A stretch of 52,663 bases of DNA from CAZUGO01 sp964619935 (GTDB taxonomy: Bacteria > Planctomycetota > Phycisphaerae > UBA1845 > CAIVHJ01): the NCBI GenBank assembly GCA_964619935.1, contig CAZUGO010000029.1:1-52663 (forward strand). The letters run 5' to 3'. The notes beneath the pieces are model-generated. The model did no database searches. It had not been told where the DNA came from and worked only from the letters and a program-made list of their open reading frames with translations. Positions 42,014-50,767 of the stretch are shown here, one piece after another. The position numbers were made by a program, and so were the translations under genes. Positions within the stretch are counted from its first letter, which is position 1; every line of letters starts with the position of its first letter.

Positions 42014-42364
42014 AAATTCCAGAAAAGTCGAGAAAGCCGCTAAACCAAACGACAGTATATGTTTATGTAGCTTGAGCTTCAGCGGTTGGGCAGGTTTCTA
42101 GGCCTTCGGCTCGCTTGTTCTGACCCAACTAAGGGGTGGTGTCCTCGAGAGTCTATGGTGGGCGAGTGGATTGGGGCGCGAGGCTGGAGAGCCTCGCGGA
42201 GGCGTGGTCTTCGAAAGTGGAGAAGGTGACGTACGAGCCAGGCTCAGACACTACGCGAGGCGCGATTGATGGCGGTGTAGAACCGTTAGGACGGGGACAA
42301 GCATGGTGCGCTCTTATTATTCTTGACGAACAACATGGGCAGGCGCTATGGGGCTTGGGATTGG
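42014..42364. other. Spacer with a perfect 9-base inverted repeat
   Basis: This stretch between paralog A and the lectin-dockerin gene has no convincing ORF. It holds a perfect hairpin, CGCGAGGCT and AGCCTCGCG with a GGAG loop, at 42177-42198. No T-run follows on either strand, so it is not an ordinary terminator. Confidence 0.5.
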
Positions 42365-43390
42365 CTACAACTCGCAGGGCCCCCAGGCTCCCAGGAGTGG
42401 GGCCAAGTCGGCGGCGTCCACCGTGTTGTCGCCATTGAAATCAGCCGCATGTCCGGGGTTTGGGCCCCAGGCACCGAGAAGAAGGGCGAGGTCGGCCGCG
42501 TTGACCGAATTGTCGCCGTTAAGGTCTTCCTGGCAGAAAACGGCCGTGCAGCCTTCAAACGTGGGCGGATCTCCGGCCCCTGTCCAAGCAAGCTGGAATT
42601 GCAATCCATCTCCACAATCAACGTCGCCGTCACCGCTGAAGTCGGCCCAGGCGCAGCCTGCCCAGTTGCCGGCTTCTGTTTCGAGGCACTCTTGAAAGTA
42701 GTAAGCGTCATTCTCGTCCACTTCGCCGTCTCTGTTGAAGTCGCCGCTGCTGTCAACCTGGATCACGCCGTAGCGGACGTAGGCCCACTGGCTCTCGCTG
42801 TCCATCGTCCATGCTCTTGCACGCCAAGTGACGTGAGGATTGAAATCGGGATATGGGCCGGCCGGGGTGCCTTCCCAGGACAGGTTTCCATCGATGAAGA
42901 ACGTGTAAGAGACGTCATTGAAAACCTCAAGTCGATAAGTGTGAAGTACATCTGGAACAATATCAAAGAACTCGTTGACAGCAAATGCGTCATGAGTGAA
43001 CTTGACCTCGTCACGAGCAAACCCGAACCAATAAGTGACGCCGCCCTGGTTCCAGACAGACAGCAGGGCCCCCGGACTTCCACTCCACGGCTCAGTCGCC
43101 GTCGTGGACATTCGCCACTCAACGAAGAATTCGTCAACTCCGATGAATTCATCAATCGGCAGGACATAGCGATCACTATCGCCACCAGGTGGCGGCCCGC
43201 ATTCACCGACATCAACGTCTTGATGCAGGGATCCATTTTCGAACGAGCGCACTGGCGTGCAAAACGCCTCCCGCTCCCATCCTTGGTCTTCTGGGAAGAC
43301 CGAGGATGTCGCATCATAGGAAACGACCTGGGCAAAGGTGGTTGCAGCGGTTACGAGCAAGGGGAGCGCACATAGTCGTATGGGCTTCAT
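42365..43390 (-). CDS. Secreted lectin-like protein with C-terminal dockerin repeats
   Basis: This 341-residue protein has a signal peptide (MKPIRLCALPLLVTAATTFAQ), a beta-sandwich domain of concanavalin-A/LamG type at about 25-215 (FFVEWRMSTT, FFIDGNLSWEG, YAYVRYGVIQVD-like end), then EF-hand-like loops DFNRDGEVDENDAYYFQ and DFSGDGDVDCGDG, and two dockerin repeats at the end (DLNGDNSVNAADLALLLGAW; DFNGDNTVDAADLAPLLGAW). The final repeats match those of the giant protein at 4099-9861. It is probably held at the cell surface or binds carbohydrate. ATG 43390-43388 has GGAG eight bases upstream. It is flanked by the two paralogous secreted genes. Confidence 0.85.
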   Translation of the reverse strand: MKPIRLCALPLLVTAATTFAQVVSYDATSSVFPEDQGWEREAFCTPVRSFENGSLHQDVDVGECGPPPGGDSDRYVLPIDEFIGVDEFFVEWRMSTTATEPWSGSPGALLSVWNQGGVTYWFGFARDEVKFTHDAFAVNEFFDIVPDVLHTYRLEVFNDVSYTFFIDGNLSWEGTPAGPYPDFNPHVTWRARAWTMDSESQWAYVRYGVIQVDSSGDFNRDGEVDENDAYYFQECLETEAGNWAGCAWADFSGDGDVDCGDGLQFQLAWTGAGDPPTFEGCTAVFCQEDLNGDNSVNAADLALLLGAWGPNPGHAADFNGDNTVDAADLAPLLGAWGPCEL

Positions 43391-43432
43391 CGCGTAAACT
43401 CCAAACCAAGGGTGTTCGCGGAAAAAGCGCTT

Positions 43433-43462
43433 GTTATATTCTGACAGAAAGGGCTCTCGTAA
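43433..43462 (-). promoter_or_regulatory. Promoter candidate of the lectin-dockerin gene
   Basis: On the minus strand TTACGA (43462-43457) and TATAAC (43438-43433) are separated by 18 bases and lie about 43 bases upstream of the ATG. They resemble a sigma-70 promoter. The rest of 43463-43734 is mildly AT-rich at first and holds no recognised gene. Confidence 0.35.
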
Positions 43463-43734
43463 GAATAAGTTGAACGATCATTCGGAGAAGACGGCGTAGA
43501 ACACTGGCTACAATGGCAAATCCCGAGACCAATCGTTTAACTTGTTACGGCACGAGCCCAAAGGGCTAGACATCACCGCGAATACACTGATCGGATTCGC
43601 GGCGATCGACACCGTTCTGGAAGGGCCCGTCACGATTGGAGGCGGCGAGCGTACGGATGCTGCAAGTGTTCGGAGTTTTCGGTCTGCCGGTTGGGTGGGC
43701 GTTGACGCTCGGGCCCGGGCGGGTCCGCCATTGG

Positions 43735-43767
43735 AAAAAGGTGGGTCGCCTCTTCAGGCGACCCACC
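43735..43767 (-). terminator. Factor-independent terminator of paralog B
   Basis: Read on the minus strand, a perfect 12-base stem (GGTGGGTCGCCT against AGGCGACCCACC, loop GAAG) is followed by TTTTT. It starts 27 bases after the stop of the gene at 43795-44394 and shares the stem sequence with the terminator at 41304-41339. Confidence 0.85.
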
Positions 43768-43794
43768 AGGAGTCTGGCGCCGGTTCTGGAGGTG

Positions 43795-44394
43795 TTAGCG
43801 GCGCACGCCCAACTCTTCCCCAAAGCCCCCCCAAACCGGCCTTGGTCCAGAAACAATCTCCACCCGCTCCGGTCGCACGAGGATGCGCTCGCTGACGGTG
43901 CGGTAGTACCCCGGCTGGATCAGCACCTTCTCGGTCACCGTGTGATAGTAGCCGCGGTCTGCCCCGCGGTGCTTTCCGAGATTCACGCCGATGGTCAGCT
44001 TCCCGATGTCAATATGAAGCTGCTTCCCGGGGCGCGGTTGGGGCACCCACACTTCGCGAGTGATGTATTCGTACACCGGCTCGACCCACACCCGCCGTTC
44101 GACAATGCGGTATTCCGCCGGGATGATGACCTGCCGCTGGATTTCGAACTCACCCCGTCCGGGTCGGCCGATGGGCCTGCCGAAGTCCCGCCCGCCCGGC
44201 CTGATCAGATCGCGGCCACCGAGTCCGCCCAAGTCGCGGCCGCCCGGCCGAAACGGCCCGCCCGCGGTGGGTTGGACCCGCACCGGTCCGCCCGTTCCAA
44301 CGGTCCCAGGGAGTTCGCACACCTGGGCACCTGCCCCGCCGGCGAATCCCAGGCTGGCCGCCAGCATTCCCGCAGTCACGATTGTTCGATACAT
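43795..44394 (-). CDS. Secreted protein with repeated beta motifs, paralog B
   Basis: This 199-residue exported protein is the paralog of 41366-41953. It has a signal peptide (ending GGAGAQ), a Gly/Arg-rich region, and the same repeats (IPAEYRIVERRVWVEP; YYHTVTEKVLIQP; YYRTVSERILVRP) plus LHIDIGKLTIGVNLGKH. The start is probably the second of two adjacent ATGs (44394-44392), which keeps the Shine-Dalgarno sequence GGAGG at a normal distance and matches the N-terminus of paralog A. Leader and terminator are shared with paralog A too, so the whole transcription unit was duplicated. Function unknown. Confidence 0.85.
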   Translation of the reverse strand: MYRTIVTAGMLAASLGFAGGAGAQVCELPGTVGTGGPVRVQPTAGGPFRPGGRDLGGLGGRDLIRPGGRDFGRPIGRPGRGEFEIQRQVIIPAEYRIVERRVWVEPVYEYITREVWVPQPRPGKQLHIDIGKLTIGVNLGKHRGADRGYYHTVTEKVLIQPGYYRTVSERILVRPERVEIVSGPRPVWGGFGEELGVRR

Positions 44395-44454
44395 CATACA
44401 CCTCCATTAAAAATTAACATCTGCGTACATTAATCAGACGCATAACGAACCCAA
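44395..44454 (-). promoter_or_regulatory. Conserved leader upstream of paralog B
   Basis: This is the counterpart of 41954-42013: GTCTGATTAATGTAC, CAGATGT and the GGAGGTG Shine-Dalgarno sequence are kept. Conservation outside the coding sequence suggests a shared control element or a recent copy event. The stretch from 44455 to 44745 beyond it holds no recognised gene; TATGAT at about 44687-44692 may be the -10 of the CRTAC1-like gene on the + strand. Confidence 0.5.
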
Positions 44455-44745
44455 AGATTTCCGAGAAACCAGAAAAAGAACCAAAGCATTACAAACAACA
44501 GAGTTATGCGAGCGCCTGCTTTCGGGTGGTCCGCGGCGCTGCAGAGCTGGGCCGCGCGGTGGGTCCTAGGCCCCCGACTGCCAACCCGTCACTGTGGCAG
44601 CAGCTCAGGGGCGTCCCACGTCCGGCCCGCACGCGGCTCACAATCGCACGCCGCGAAGGATCCTCAGGCCAGAGCGCTGGGCGGGGTATGATCTGGGAGC
44701 AGCAGAGTATCAGAGGCGATCGAGGTCGATCTGCAAGGGGAAGCT

Positions 44746-46413
44746 GTGGCTCACAGGTGGGACGCACTGGTTGGCTCTTCTTTGGCGATGCTCGTGGTCT
44801 CGGGGGCCTGTGTTGACGGCGGCGCCTCCCCGCGGGGGCAGGATCAAGAGGCCGCCGTGGGTTTGGAAGATGCCTCCTCGGCACTGAGCTTTCAGCATCG
44901 CAGCGTGGCCTTTGGCGGCTCCGGTCTTTCCGGGGCGGCGTGGTTCGATTACGACAACGACGATTGGTTGGATCTGTTCCTGGCCAACGGCCGGACCCAG
45001 TCCAACGCCCTGTTCCGCAACAACGGCGACGGCACCTTCACCGATATGGCAGCCGGCGCCGGCGTCACCAATGGCCTGGGCAATTCAGGAGTGCTCGCCG
45101 GGGACATCGACAACGACGGTTTCGAGGATCTCGTCCTGACCGGCGACGGCGGCGTGTTCGGCGACGCGGCCCAATGGCCGGCGACGTTGTACGTGAACCG
45201 CGGCGACGGGACCTTCAGCGAGAGTACAGAGGCATCCGGAATCGTGCCGCCAAAGACCGCCCTGATGGCCGCGTTCGGGGACATCGACAACGACGGGTTT
45301 CTTGACCTGTTCATCGCGGCTCCGGGCATCCTGCAGACCCGGGAGCAGCATGCCAGCAAGTTGTTTCGAAACAACGGCGATCGCACCTTCACCGACATCA
45401 CGGCCCAGGCAGGGATCAACAGTGGACGCGGCGCCTGTGTCGCGCAATTCCTCGACTTCAATACTGACGGCTGGATGGACCTGTTGGTGGGCAACTGCAA
45501 TGACGTGTTCCTGAGGCCCACGCCCATCGAGCTGTATCAGAACCGTGGCGATGGGACATTTCAGGAAGTGGCTGAGCACACCGGCCTGGGGCGTCACGGG
45601 TACTGGATGGGCTTGGGTCTTGCCGACTTCGACAACGATGGCGACGTCGACCTGTTTATCACCAACACCGGCGTGTCGCTTGCGATTCCGTTCTGGCATG
45701 CGTTGTACGAACACAACGCCGCCGGAACCTTTTCGGAGATCGGAGCGCAGGCCGGCGTCAGGCCATTCGAATTCGGTTGGGGCGTGGTGTGTCCGGACGT
45801 GGACAACGACGGCTACGCAGACGTCTTCTTCGCCGGGAGCGAGCCCCGCCTCGGCGTGATCGGTCCGGATCGCGGCAATCCAGGCGTGCTGCTGATCAAT
45901 GACCGGCAGGGAGGGTTCCAAGATGCCTCCGGGATCATGCCGGTGAATCTGGCGGCACACTTCAGTTCCGGGGTCGCCCAAGGCGACTACGATCGCGACG
46001 GCTTCGCCGATATTGTGGTGGTCATCGATGAGCACGAGGGTGACGGTGGCCGGCCGGTGCTGCTCCACAACTCGGGGAATGCCAACCACTGGCTGACCGT
46101 TCGGCTGCGCGGCATCGAGAGCAACCGCAGTGCCGTCGGAGCCCGAGTGGCGGTGACCACGCCGCAAGGCACACAGCTTCGAGAGATCTATGCCGGATCG
46201 AGCTTCCTGTGCACCGACAGCAAGTGGCCCACCTTCGGGCTAGGGCCGCACCTGGGTGTCGAGCAGATTACGGTCCGCTGGCCGCGCGGACGGGTCGAGC
46301 AATTCGGCAGTGCGCAGGCGGACCAAATGCTGACGCTGGTTGAAGGCCAGGGCCGAGCGCTGCCTGGGCGCTCCCAATCACCCCCACGTCTCCCTGACCT
46401 GCCGCCCAAGTAA
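44746..46413 (+). CDS. CRTAC1-like protein with FG-GAP/VCBS repeats and an ASPIC/UnbV domain
   Basis: This 555-residue exported protein has a lipoprotein-like signal (SSLAMLVVSGAC). Repeated FG-GAP/VCBS blades follow, each with a calcium-type loop DxDxDGxxD (FDYDNDDWLDLFL, DIDNDGFEDLVL, DIDNDGFLDLFI, DFDNDGDVDLFI, DVDNDGYADVFF, DYDRDGFADIVV), folding into a seven-bladed integrin-like propeller. The C-terminus is an ASPIC/UnbV domain (NHWLTVRLRGIESNRSAVGARV, ITVRWPRG). Such proteins are very common in planctomycetes; their role is unsettled, with adhesion or matrix binding suspected. GTG 44746 has AAGGGGA upstream. Confidence 0.88.
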   Translation: MAHRWDALVGSSLAMLVVSGACVDGGASPRGQDQEAAVGLEDASSALSFQHRSVAFGGSGLSGAAWFDYDNDDWLDLFLANGRTQSNALFRNNGDGTFTDMAAGAGVTNGLGNSGVLAGDIDNDGFEDLVLTGDGGVFGDAAQWPATLYVNRGDGTFSESTEASGIVPPKTALMAAFGDIDNDGFLDLFIAAPGILQTREQHASKLFRNNGDRTFTDITAQAGINSGRGACVAQFLDFNTDGWMDLLVGNCNDVFLRPTPIELYQNRGDGTFQEVAEHTGLGRHGYWMGLGLADFDNDGDVDLFITNTGVSLAIPFWHALYEHNAAGTFSEIGAQAGVRPFEFGWGVVCPDVDNDGYADVFFAGSEPRLGVIGPDRGNPGVLLINDRQGGFQDASGIMPVNLAAHFSSGVAQGDYDRDGFADIVVVIDEHEGDGGRPVLLHNSGNANHWLTVRLRGIESNRSAVGARVAVTTPQGTQLREIYAGSSFLCTDSKWPTFGLGPHLGVEQITVRWPRGRVEQFGSAQADQMLTLVEGQGRALPGRSQSPPRLPDLPPK

Positions 46414-46690
46414 CCCCTGCCACACAGCAGGTTATGGAATCCGACGGTTCCGCATCGGCGATCCGAGATTGAGGCAGGCCTCGCGCCCTCCCCGCATGTC
46501 CGTGGGCGGGCAGCGCCCGCGGCCCGAGGGGGCTGGTGGATCCGAATCTTCTGAAATCTCCGGAAACTTCCCGCGGCGGCGGCAGTCTAACCGCCCAGAG
46601 CGCAACAGCCGTTAGGAACGAACGGTCCGCAGGAGTGACCGCGAGGGGCGCCCGATGGAACCGGTGGTATTGCGAATTGGGAGTGCTGTC

Positions 46691-48868
46691 ATGAATCGAT
46701 TCGTGGGTTTGGGAATGGTTGCCGTGGTTGTCCTGGTCGCGGTGCCGTCGGCGTCGGCCAGCGGTTTCCTGGTGGTGCGCGATGCGCCACGGATCGCAGG
46801 GGTCTACAACGTGCTCTACCAGCATATCGACATGCGCATCGAGGACCAGGTCTGCAAGGTCCAGGTAGACGCCGCCTTTGAAAATCCCACCCCCCGCACG
46901 CTGGAGGTCGAGTACTACTTTCCGTTGCCGGTGGACGCGGTCATCGACAATTTCGTGCTGATGGTCGACGGCAAGGAGTTGCCCGGACGATTGCTTGGCC
47001 GCGAGGAGGCCAGGCGAATCTACGAAGACATCGTCCGCCGGCAGAAGGACCCGGCGCTGCTCGAGTTCATGGGCCGGGGCGTGTTCAAGACCCGTGTGTT
47101 TCCGATCCCGCCAGGTCAGCAGCGCGCGGTGCACCTGAGCTTCGGCCGGGTGTGCAGACGCGAGGGCAATCTGGTCACCGTCGATTACCCGCTGGCCGAT
47201 GCCCGCTTCTCGGCGCAGCCGATTCGTGAGTTGCACATCAACTGCCGCATTTCCAGCAGTCATCCGATCAAGTCGGCGTACAGTCCCACGCACCATGTAA
47301 ACGTCACGCGGCCCGGCGACCGGATCGCCGAAGTCACGTTGCGACAGCAGCAGGTGCTGCCCTCGGGCGACTTCCAACTGATGTACGGGGTCTCGGACGC
47401 GGACATCGGCATGTCGGTGCTCAGCTACCGGCCGAAAACGTCGGAGCCGGGTTACTTCCTGCTGCTGAGCAGTCCAAAGGTGCAGGTGGCGGCCGGCGAG
47501 GTGTTGCCCAAGTCGGTGATTCTCGTGCTGGACAAGTCCGGCAGCATGACCGGAGCCAAGATCGAGCAGGCCAAGAACGCCCTGCGCTTCGTGGTCAAGA
47601 ACCTGTCGCCGCGCGATACCTTCAACATCGTCACCTACGATGACGACGTCGAGTTGTTCAAGCCGGAGCTGCAGGCCGTCGGCGGTGCGGTTGTGGACCA
47701 GGCGCTGCAGTTCGTGGATCGAATCTCGGCCGGCGGAAGCACCAATATTGACGCGGCGCTGCGGACGGCGCTGGGCCTGCTGCACGCCCCGGAACACCCG
47801 TCATACATCATCTTCCTGACCGACGGGCGGCCGACTGCCGGCGAGACCGGCGCGCCCGTGATTGTGCAGAACTGCATCAAGGCGAACGCGGTGCGGGCCC
47901 GGCTGATGGCCTTCGGCGTCGGCGACGACGTCAACGCCCACTTGCTCGACAAGCTGGTCAGCCGCAATCATGGCGCCAGCCATTACGTCCGTCCGGGTGA
48001 AGATATCGAGGCGCCGGTCTCGGCACTGTTTCGCAAGCTGAGCACGCCGGTGCTCAGCGAGGTGACGCTCGACTTTGCGGGGCTGGATGGCAAACGGACC
48101 TATCCCGCGCCGCTTCCGGACCTGTTCCAGGGCAATCAACTGGTGGTGGTCGGGCGCTATCATCAGCCCGGCCCGGTCACCGTACGGCTCCGTGGCCGGG
48201 TCGGAAAAGAGGCCCGCGAGTTCACGCAAGCGGTGCTGCTCGATGACCAGAAAGCATTATATGCCCACAGTTTCACCGAGAAGCTATGGGCCGAGCGCCG
48301 GGTGGGCGTACTGATCGACGAGATTGATTTGAACGGCCGCAACCCCGAACTGGTCGACGAAATCGTGCTGCTGAGCACCCGCTACGGGATCTTGACGCCG
48401 TACACGTCATTCCTGGCCGACGAGCGCACCGAACTGGCGGACGCCGCCGGGAATGCCCGGCGCGCCCGTGTGCACCTGGAGCAGTTGGACATAGACAGCG
48501 GAAGCGCCGGCGTCGGGCAACGTGTTGCCAAACAGGACTACATGAGGACCCCGAACCTGGCCGCCCCGGCCCGCCAAGGCCGCTTCGCCGCCACCACCGA
48601 CGTTGAAGGCGAACGCAAGGTCGTCGAAACGGTGCTCAACGTCGGGAACAAGACCTTCTACCGCAAGCAGAACGTCTGGCAGGAAGGCGGCTTGACCGAA
48701 CCTCAAATCCGCACGGCGGTCACGGTGGTGCAGTACAGTCCGGAATACTTCGAACTGCTGGCCCGGCTGCCAGCGGAAGCGACCCAGTACCTGTCAATTG
48801 ACGGCGAGTTGCTGCTGGAACTGGCCGGCCAGCCTTACCGCGTCGTGCCGGAGTCGGACCAACCGTGA
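46691..48868 (+). CDS. Secreted VIT and von Willebrand A domain protein
   Basis: This 725-residue protein has a signal peptide (VAVVVLVAVPSASASG), a VIT domain at about 35-165 (AAFENPTPRTLEVEYYFPLP, REEARRIYEDIV), and a VWA domain at about 270-445 with an intact metal site: DKSGSM at 281-286, the GGSTNI loop and FLTDGRPT. The C-terminal 250 residues include YGILTPYTSFLADE, typical of bacterial inter-alpha-trypsin-inhibitor-like proteins. It probably binds other proteins outside the cell through the metal site. ATG 46691 is preferred since it gives a clean signal peptide and has GGGAG upstream; ATG 46655 is also in frame. It converges with the lipoprotein gene 16 bases away. Confidence 0.9.
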   Translation: MNRFVGLGMVAVVVLVAVPSASASGFLVVRDAPRIAGVYNVLYQHIDMRIEDQVCKVQVDAAFENPTPRTLEVEYYFPLPVDAVIDNFVLMVDGKELPGRLLGREEARRIYEDIVRRQKDPALLEFMGRGVFKTRVFPIPPGQQRAVHLSFGRVCRREGNLVTVDYPLADARFSAQPIRELHINCRISSSHPIKSAYSPTHHVNVTRPGDRIAEVTLRQQQVLPSGDFQLMYGVSDADIGMSVLSYRPKTSEPGYFLLLSSPKVQVAAGEVLPKSVILVLDKSGSMTGAKIEQAKNALRFVVKNLSPRDTFNIVTYDDDVELFKPELQAVGGAVVDQALQFVDRISAGGSTNIDAALRTALGLLHAPEHPSYIIFLTDGRPTAGETGAPVIVQNCIKANAVRARLMAFGVGDDVNAHLLDKLVSRNHGASHYVRPGEDIEAPVSALFRKLSTPVLSEVTLDFAGLDGKRTYPAPLPDLFQGNQLVVVGRYHQPGPVTVRLRGRVGKEAREFTQAVLLDDQKALYAHSFTEKLWAERRVGVLIDEIDLNGRNPELVDEIVLLSTRYGILTPYTSFLADERTELADAAGNARRARVHLEQLDIDSGSAGVGQRVAKQDYMRTPNLAAPARQGRFAATTDVEGERKVVETVLNVGNKTFYRKQNVWQEGGLTEPQIRTAVTVVQYSPEYFELLARLPAEATQYLSIDGELLLELAGQPYRVVPESDQP

Positions 48869-48884
48869 AAGCGGCGCCCGCCCC

Positions 48885-49214
48885 TTACGGTTGGGGCGCT
48901 GACGGGGCGGGTGGGGCATCGGGGTCGCCACAGGTCTGATCGGCGTGGTCGTTGAACACCGTGACCTGTTCGGCGACGTATTGTTCGAATGACAGTGGGC
49001 TGGCGCTGGTCTCGTACTGTTGGACCAGCGCATTCAGGATCAGCTCCAGGCTCAGGACGCGGTTGACGGTGTCGCCGCAATCGACGGCCCGCTGCTGGGC
49101 CTGGAGGATGTCACGGGCGGCCTGGTCCAGTGAGAAGTCCGCCGTCGGAACCGTGCCGCAGCCGGCCGACAGGCACAGCAGCATCACCGCTAATGCCGAG
49201 GTCTGGGGTTTCAT
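48885..49214 (-). CDS. Small lipoprotein in the sdh-transglutaminase operon
   Basis: This 109-residue protein has a signal with a lipobox (LLCLSAGCG, lipidated Cys20 or so). The mature part is helical with a pair of cysteines (AVDCGDTVNRVLSLELILNA; DQTCGDPDAP) and ends in a Pro/Ala-rich tail. No family recognised. Its ATG overlaps the stop of the transglutaminase-like gene (ATGA), so the two are translated together and may act together in the envelope. Confidence 0.78.
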   Translation of the reverse strand: MKPQTSALAVMLLCLSAGCGTVPTADFSLDQAARDILQAQQRAVDCGDTVNRVLSLELILNALVQQYETSASPLSFEQYVAEQVTVFNDHADQTCGDPDAPPAPSAPQP

Positions 49215-50767
49215 GGCGTGTACTGGATATCGGCGATCTTGATGTCCAGGTTGCTCATTTTGAGGATGCCGGAGGACACCAGGCTGCCCACGGCGCCGTG
49301 TTGGGTGGAGTGGGTTCCCAGGGTGATGTGCGTGGGATCGACATCGACCTGCTCCCAGGCGGCATCGAGGTCGACCCATTCGCCGGCGATCCAATACTGG
49401 GTCCACATGTGGAAGCCCATCAGGTTGTCCCGGCCGCCGAGATGTTCGACGTAGATCAGCCCGGTAACCACACGGGTGGGAATCTTGCAGACCCGGCCCA
49501 GGGCCGCCAGCAGGACGCCGTGCTCGGTGCAATCGCCGGTCTTCTGGCGGCAGACTTCGGCGGCCGTGGCGAAGGCGGTGCCCAGGTCCTTGGAATCGAT
49601 TTCGTCGGCGACGGTCTGGGTGAAGCGTGTGGCCAGCGCGTACGGCTGGGTCTCGCTCCCGGCCGCCCGCCGGGCCATGGCCACCACCGCCTCGTCAGCG
49701 CTGGTGACGAAGGCCGACGATTCCAGGAATTCCTCAAAGTTCGGGGGCGGCGGTTGGACGGGGGCCGTGCGTAGTCGGGCGTGATCCTGGCGGGCGACCC
49801 GTATGGTCATGCTGCGGGCGTCGCGGCTCACAACCTTCTGCATGGCGGTATCGGGCAGGTCCGGCAGTTGTCCGTCGGCCGCGCCCGTGATTACATAGGT
49901 AATCGACTGGGCCCGGTTGCGGTCGATGTGCTGCCCGACGGGGATCAGCGTATTGATGAACATTTCGGCCCCGCCGAGATCGCGCAAGGCCTCGGCCTGG
50001 TCGCAGACCACCATCTCGAGGGTCATGTTCAACAAGGTGGTCCGCTCCTTGATCGGGGTCCAATGCTCGTCGATCCAGGCGATGCTCTCGATCTTGTTGC
50101 CGCTCAGGTCGGCGATGGTCCTGGTGCGGATGGCCGGCACCAGCCGTCCGAGCACCTCGATCTGCTCGCGCTCCTGGACTTCGATGGTCGTGGGCACGCC
50201 GCCGGTCAGCGATTGGGCCGGGACGTAGACATTCAAGTTCAGCGTCTTGCCGGGTGTCGGCTCCTCGCGAAGCAGCCGCAGGTGGGTGCCCCAGTCCATG
50301 AGCGTGCCCGCCGGATAGCTGAGCACCTGTTGCGATTGCTTGCCGAATTGCTCGGTGACCAGCGTGATTTGACCATCGGCAATCGTGCCGCTCTTGGTCA
50401 ACGGGTAGGCACTGAACTGTTCGGTGATGCGAAAGCCGCGGGGCACGCCGCCGACGGTTTCGAGGCTTTCGTTATCGAGGGTCAGCTCCAGCGGGAGCCC
50501 CGCGCGCTTCAGCAACAGGCGCATCTTGCTGCGGCTGCGGATCAGGTCGCCTTCGCGGAACTTCTCGCCGTGGACATAACCGACCCGCTGTCCGGACAGC
50601 AGGATGACCATCCAGATGTCGTCGAACCGGCCCTGCGGTGGATCGACGGGCGGGCGATCGGGTTCGCCGCCGCCGGCCAGGGCCGGCAGCAGCAGCACCG
50701 CCGCGAGCGACCGGCTCAAGGCCCGGCGCCGGGCAAGCTGGGGCGAATGGGTGTGGCGGTCGATCAT
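49211..50767 (-). CDS. Exported transglutaminase-like cysteine protein
   Basis: This 518-residue protein has an N-terminal signal with a basic start (RRRALSRSLAAVLLLPALAGGG). The C-terminal part is a transglutaminase-like domain with a full triad: Cys413 in KTGDCTEHG, His453 in GFHMWTQYW and Asp468 in VDLDAAW. The N-terminal 350 residues are beta-rich and of unknown role. Such enzymes cut or crosslink amide bonds. The start overlaps the sdhB stop (ATGA) and the end overlaps the lipoprotein gene, so it is part of the sdh transcript. Why a transglutaminase should go with succinate dehydrogenase is not clear. Confidence 0.88.
   Translation of the reverse strand: MIDRHTHSPQLARRRALSRSLAAVLLLPALAGGGEPDRPPVDPPQGRFDDIWMVILLSGQRVGYVHGEKFREGDLIRSRSKMRLLLKRAGLPLELTLDNESLETVGGVPRGFRITEQFSAYPLTKSGTIADGQITLVTEQFGKQSQQVLSYPAGTLMDWGTHLRLLREEPTPGKTLNLNVYVPAQSLTGGVPTTIEVQEREQIEVLGRLVPAIRTRTIADLSGNKIESIAWIDEHWTPIKERTTLLNMTLEMVVCDQAEALRDLGGAEMFINTLIPVGQHIDRNRAQSITYVITGAADGQLPDLPDTAMQKVVSRDARSMTIRVARQDHARLRTAPVQPPPPNFEEFLESSAFVTSADEAVVAMARRAAGSETQPYALATRFTQTVADEIDSKDLGTAFATAAEVCRQKTGDCTEHGVLLAALGRVCKIPTRVVTGLIYVEHLGGRDNLMGFHMWTQYWIAGEWVDLDAAWEQVDVDPTHITLGTHSTQHGAVGSLVSSGILKMSNLDIKIADIQYTP

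Noticed and set aside
48870..48900. CGCCCC/GGGGCG hairpin between the convergent VIT-VWA and lipoprotein genes as a bidirectional terminator
   Set aside because: Short stem with a long loop and no T-run on either strand.
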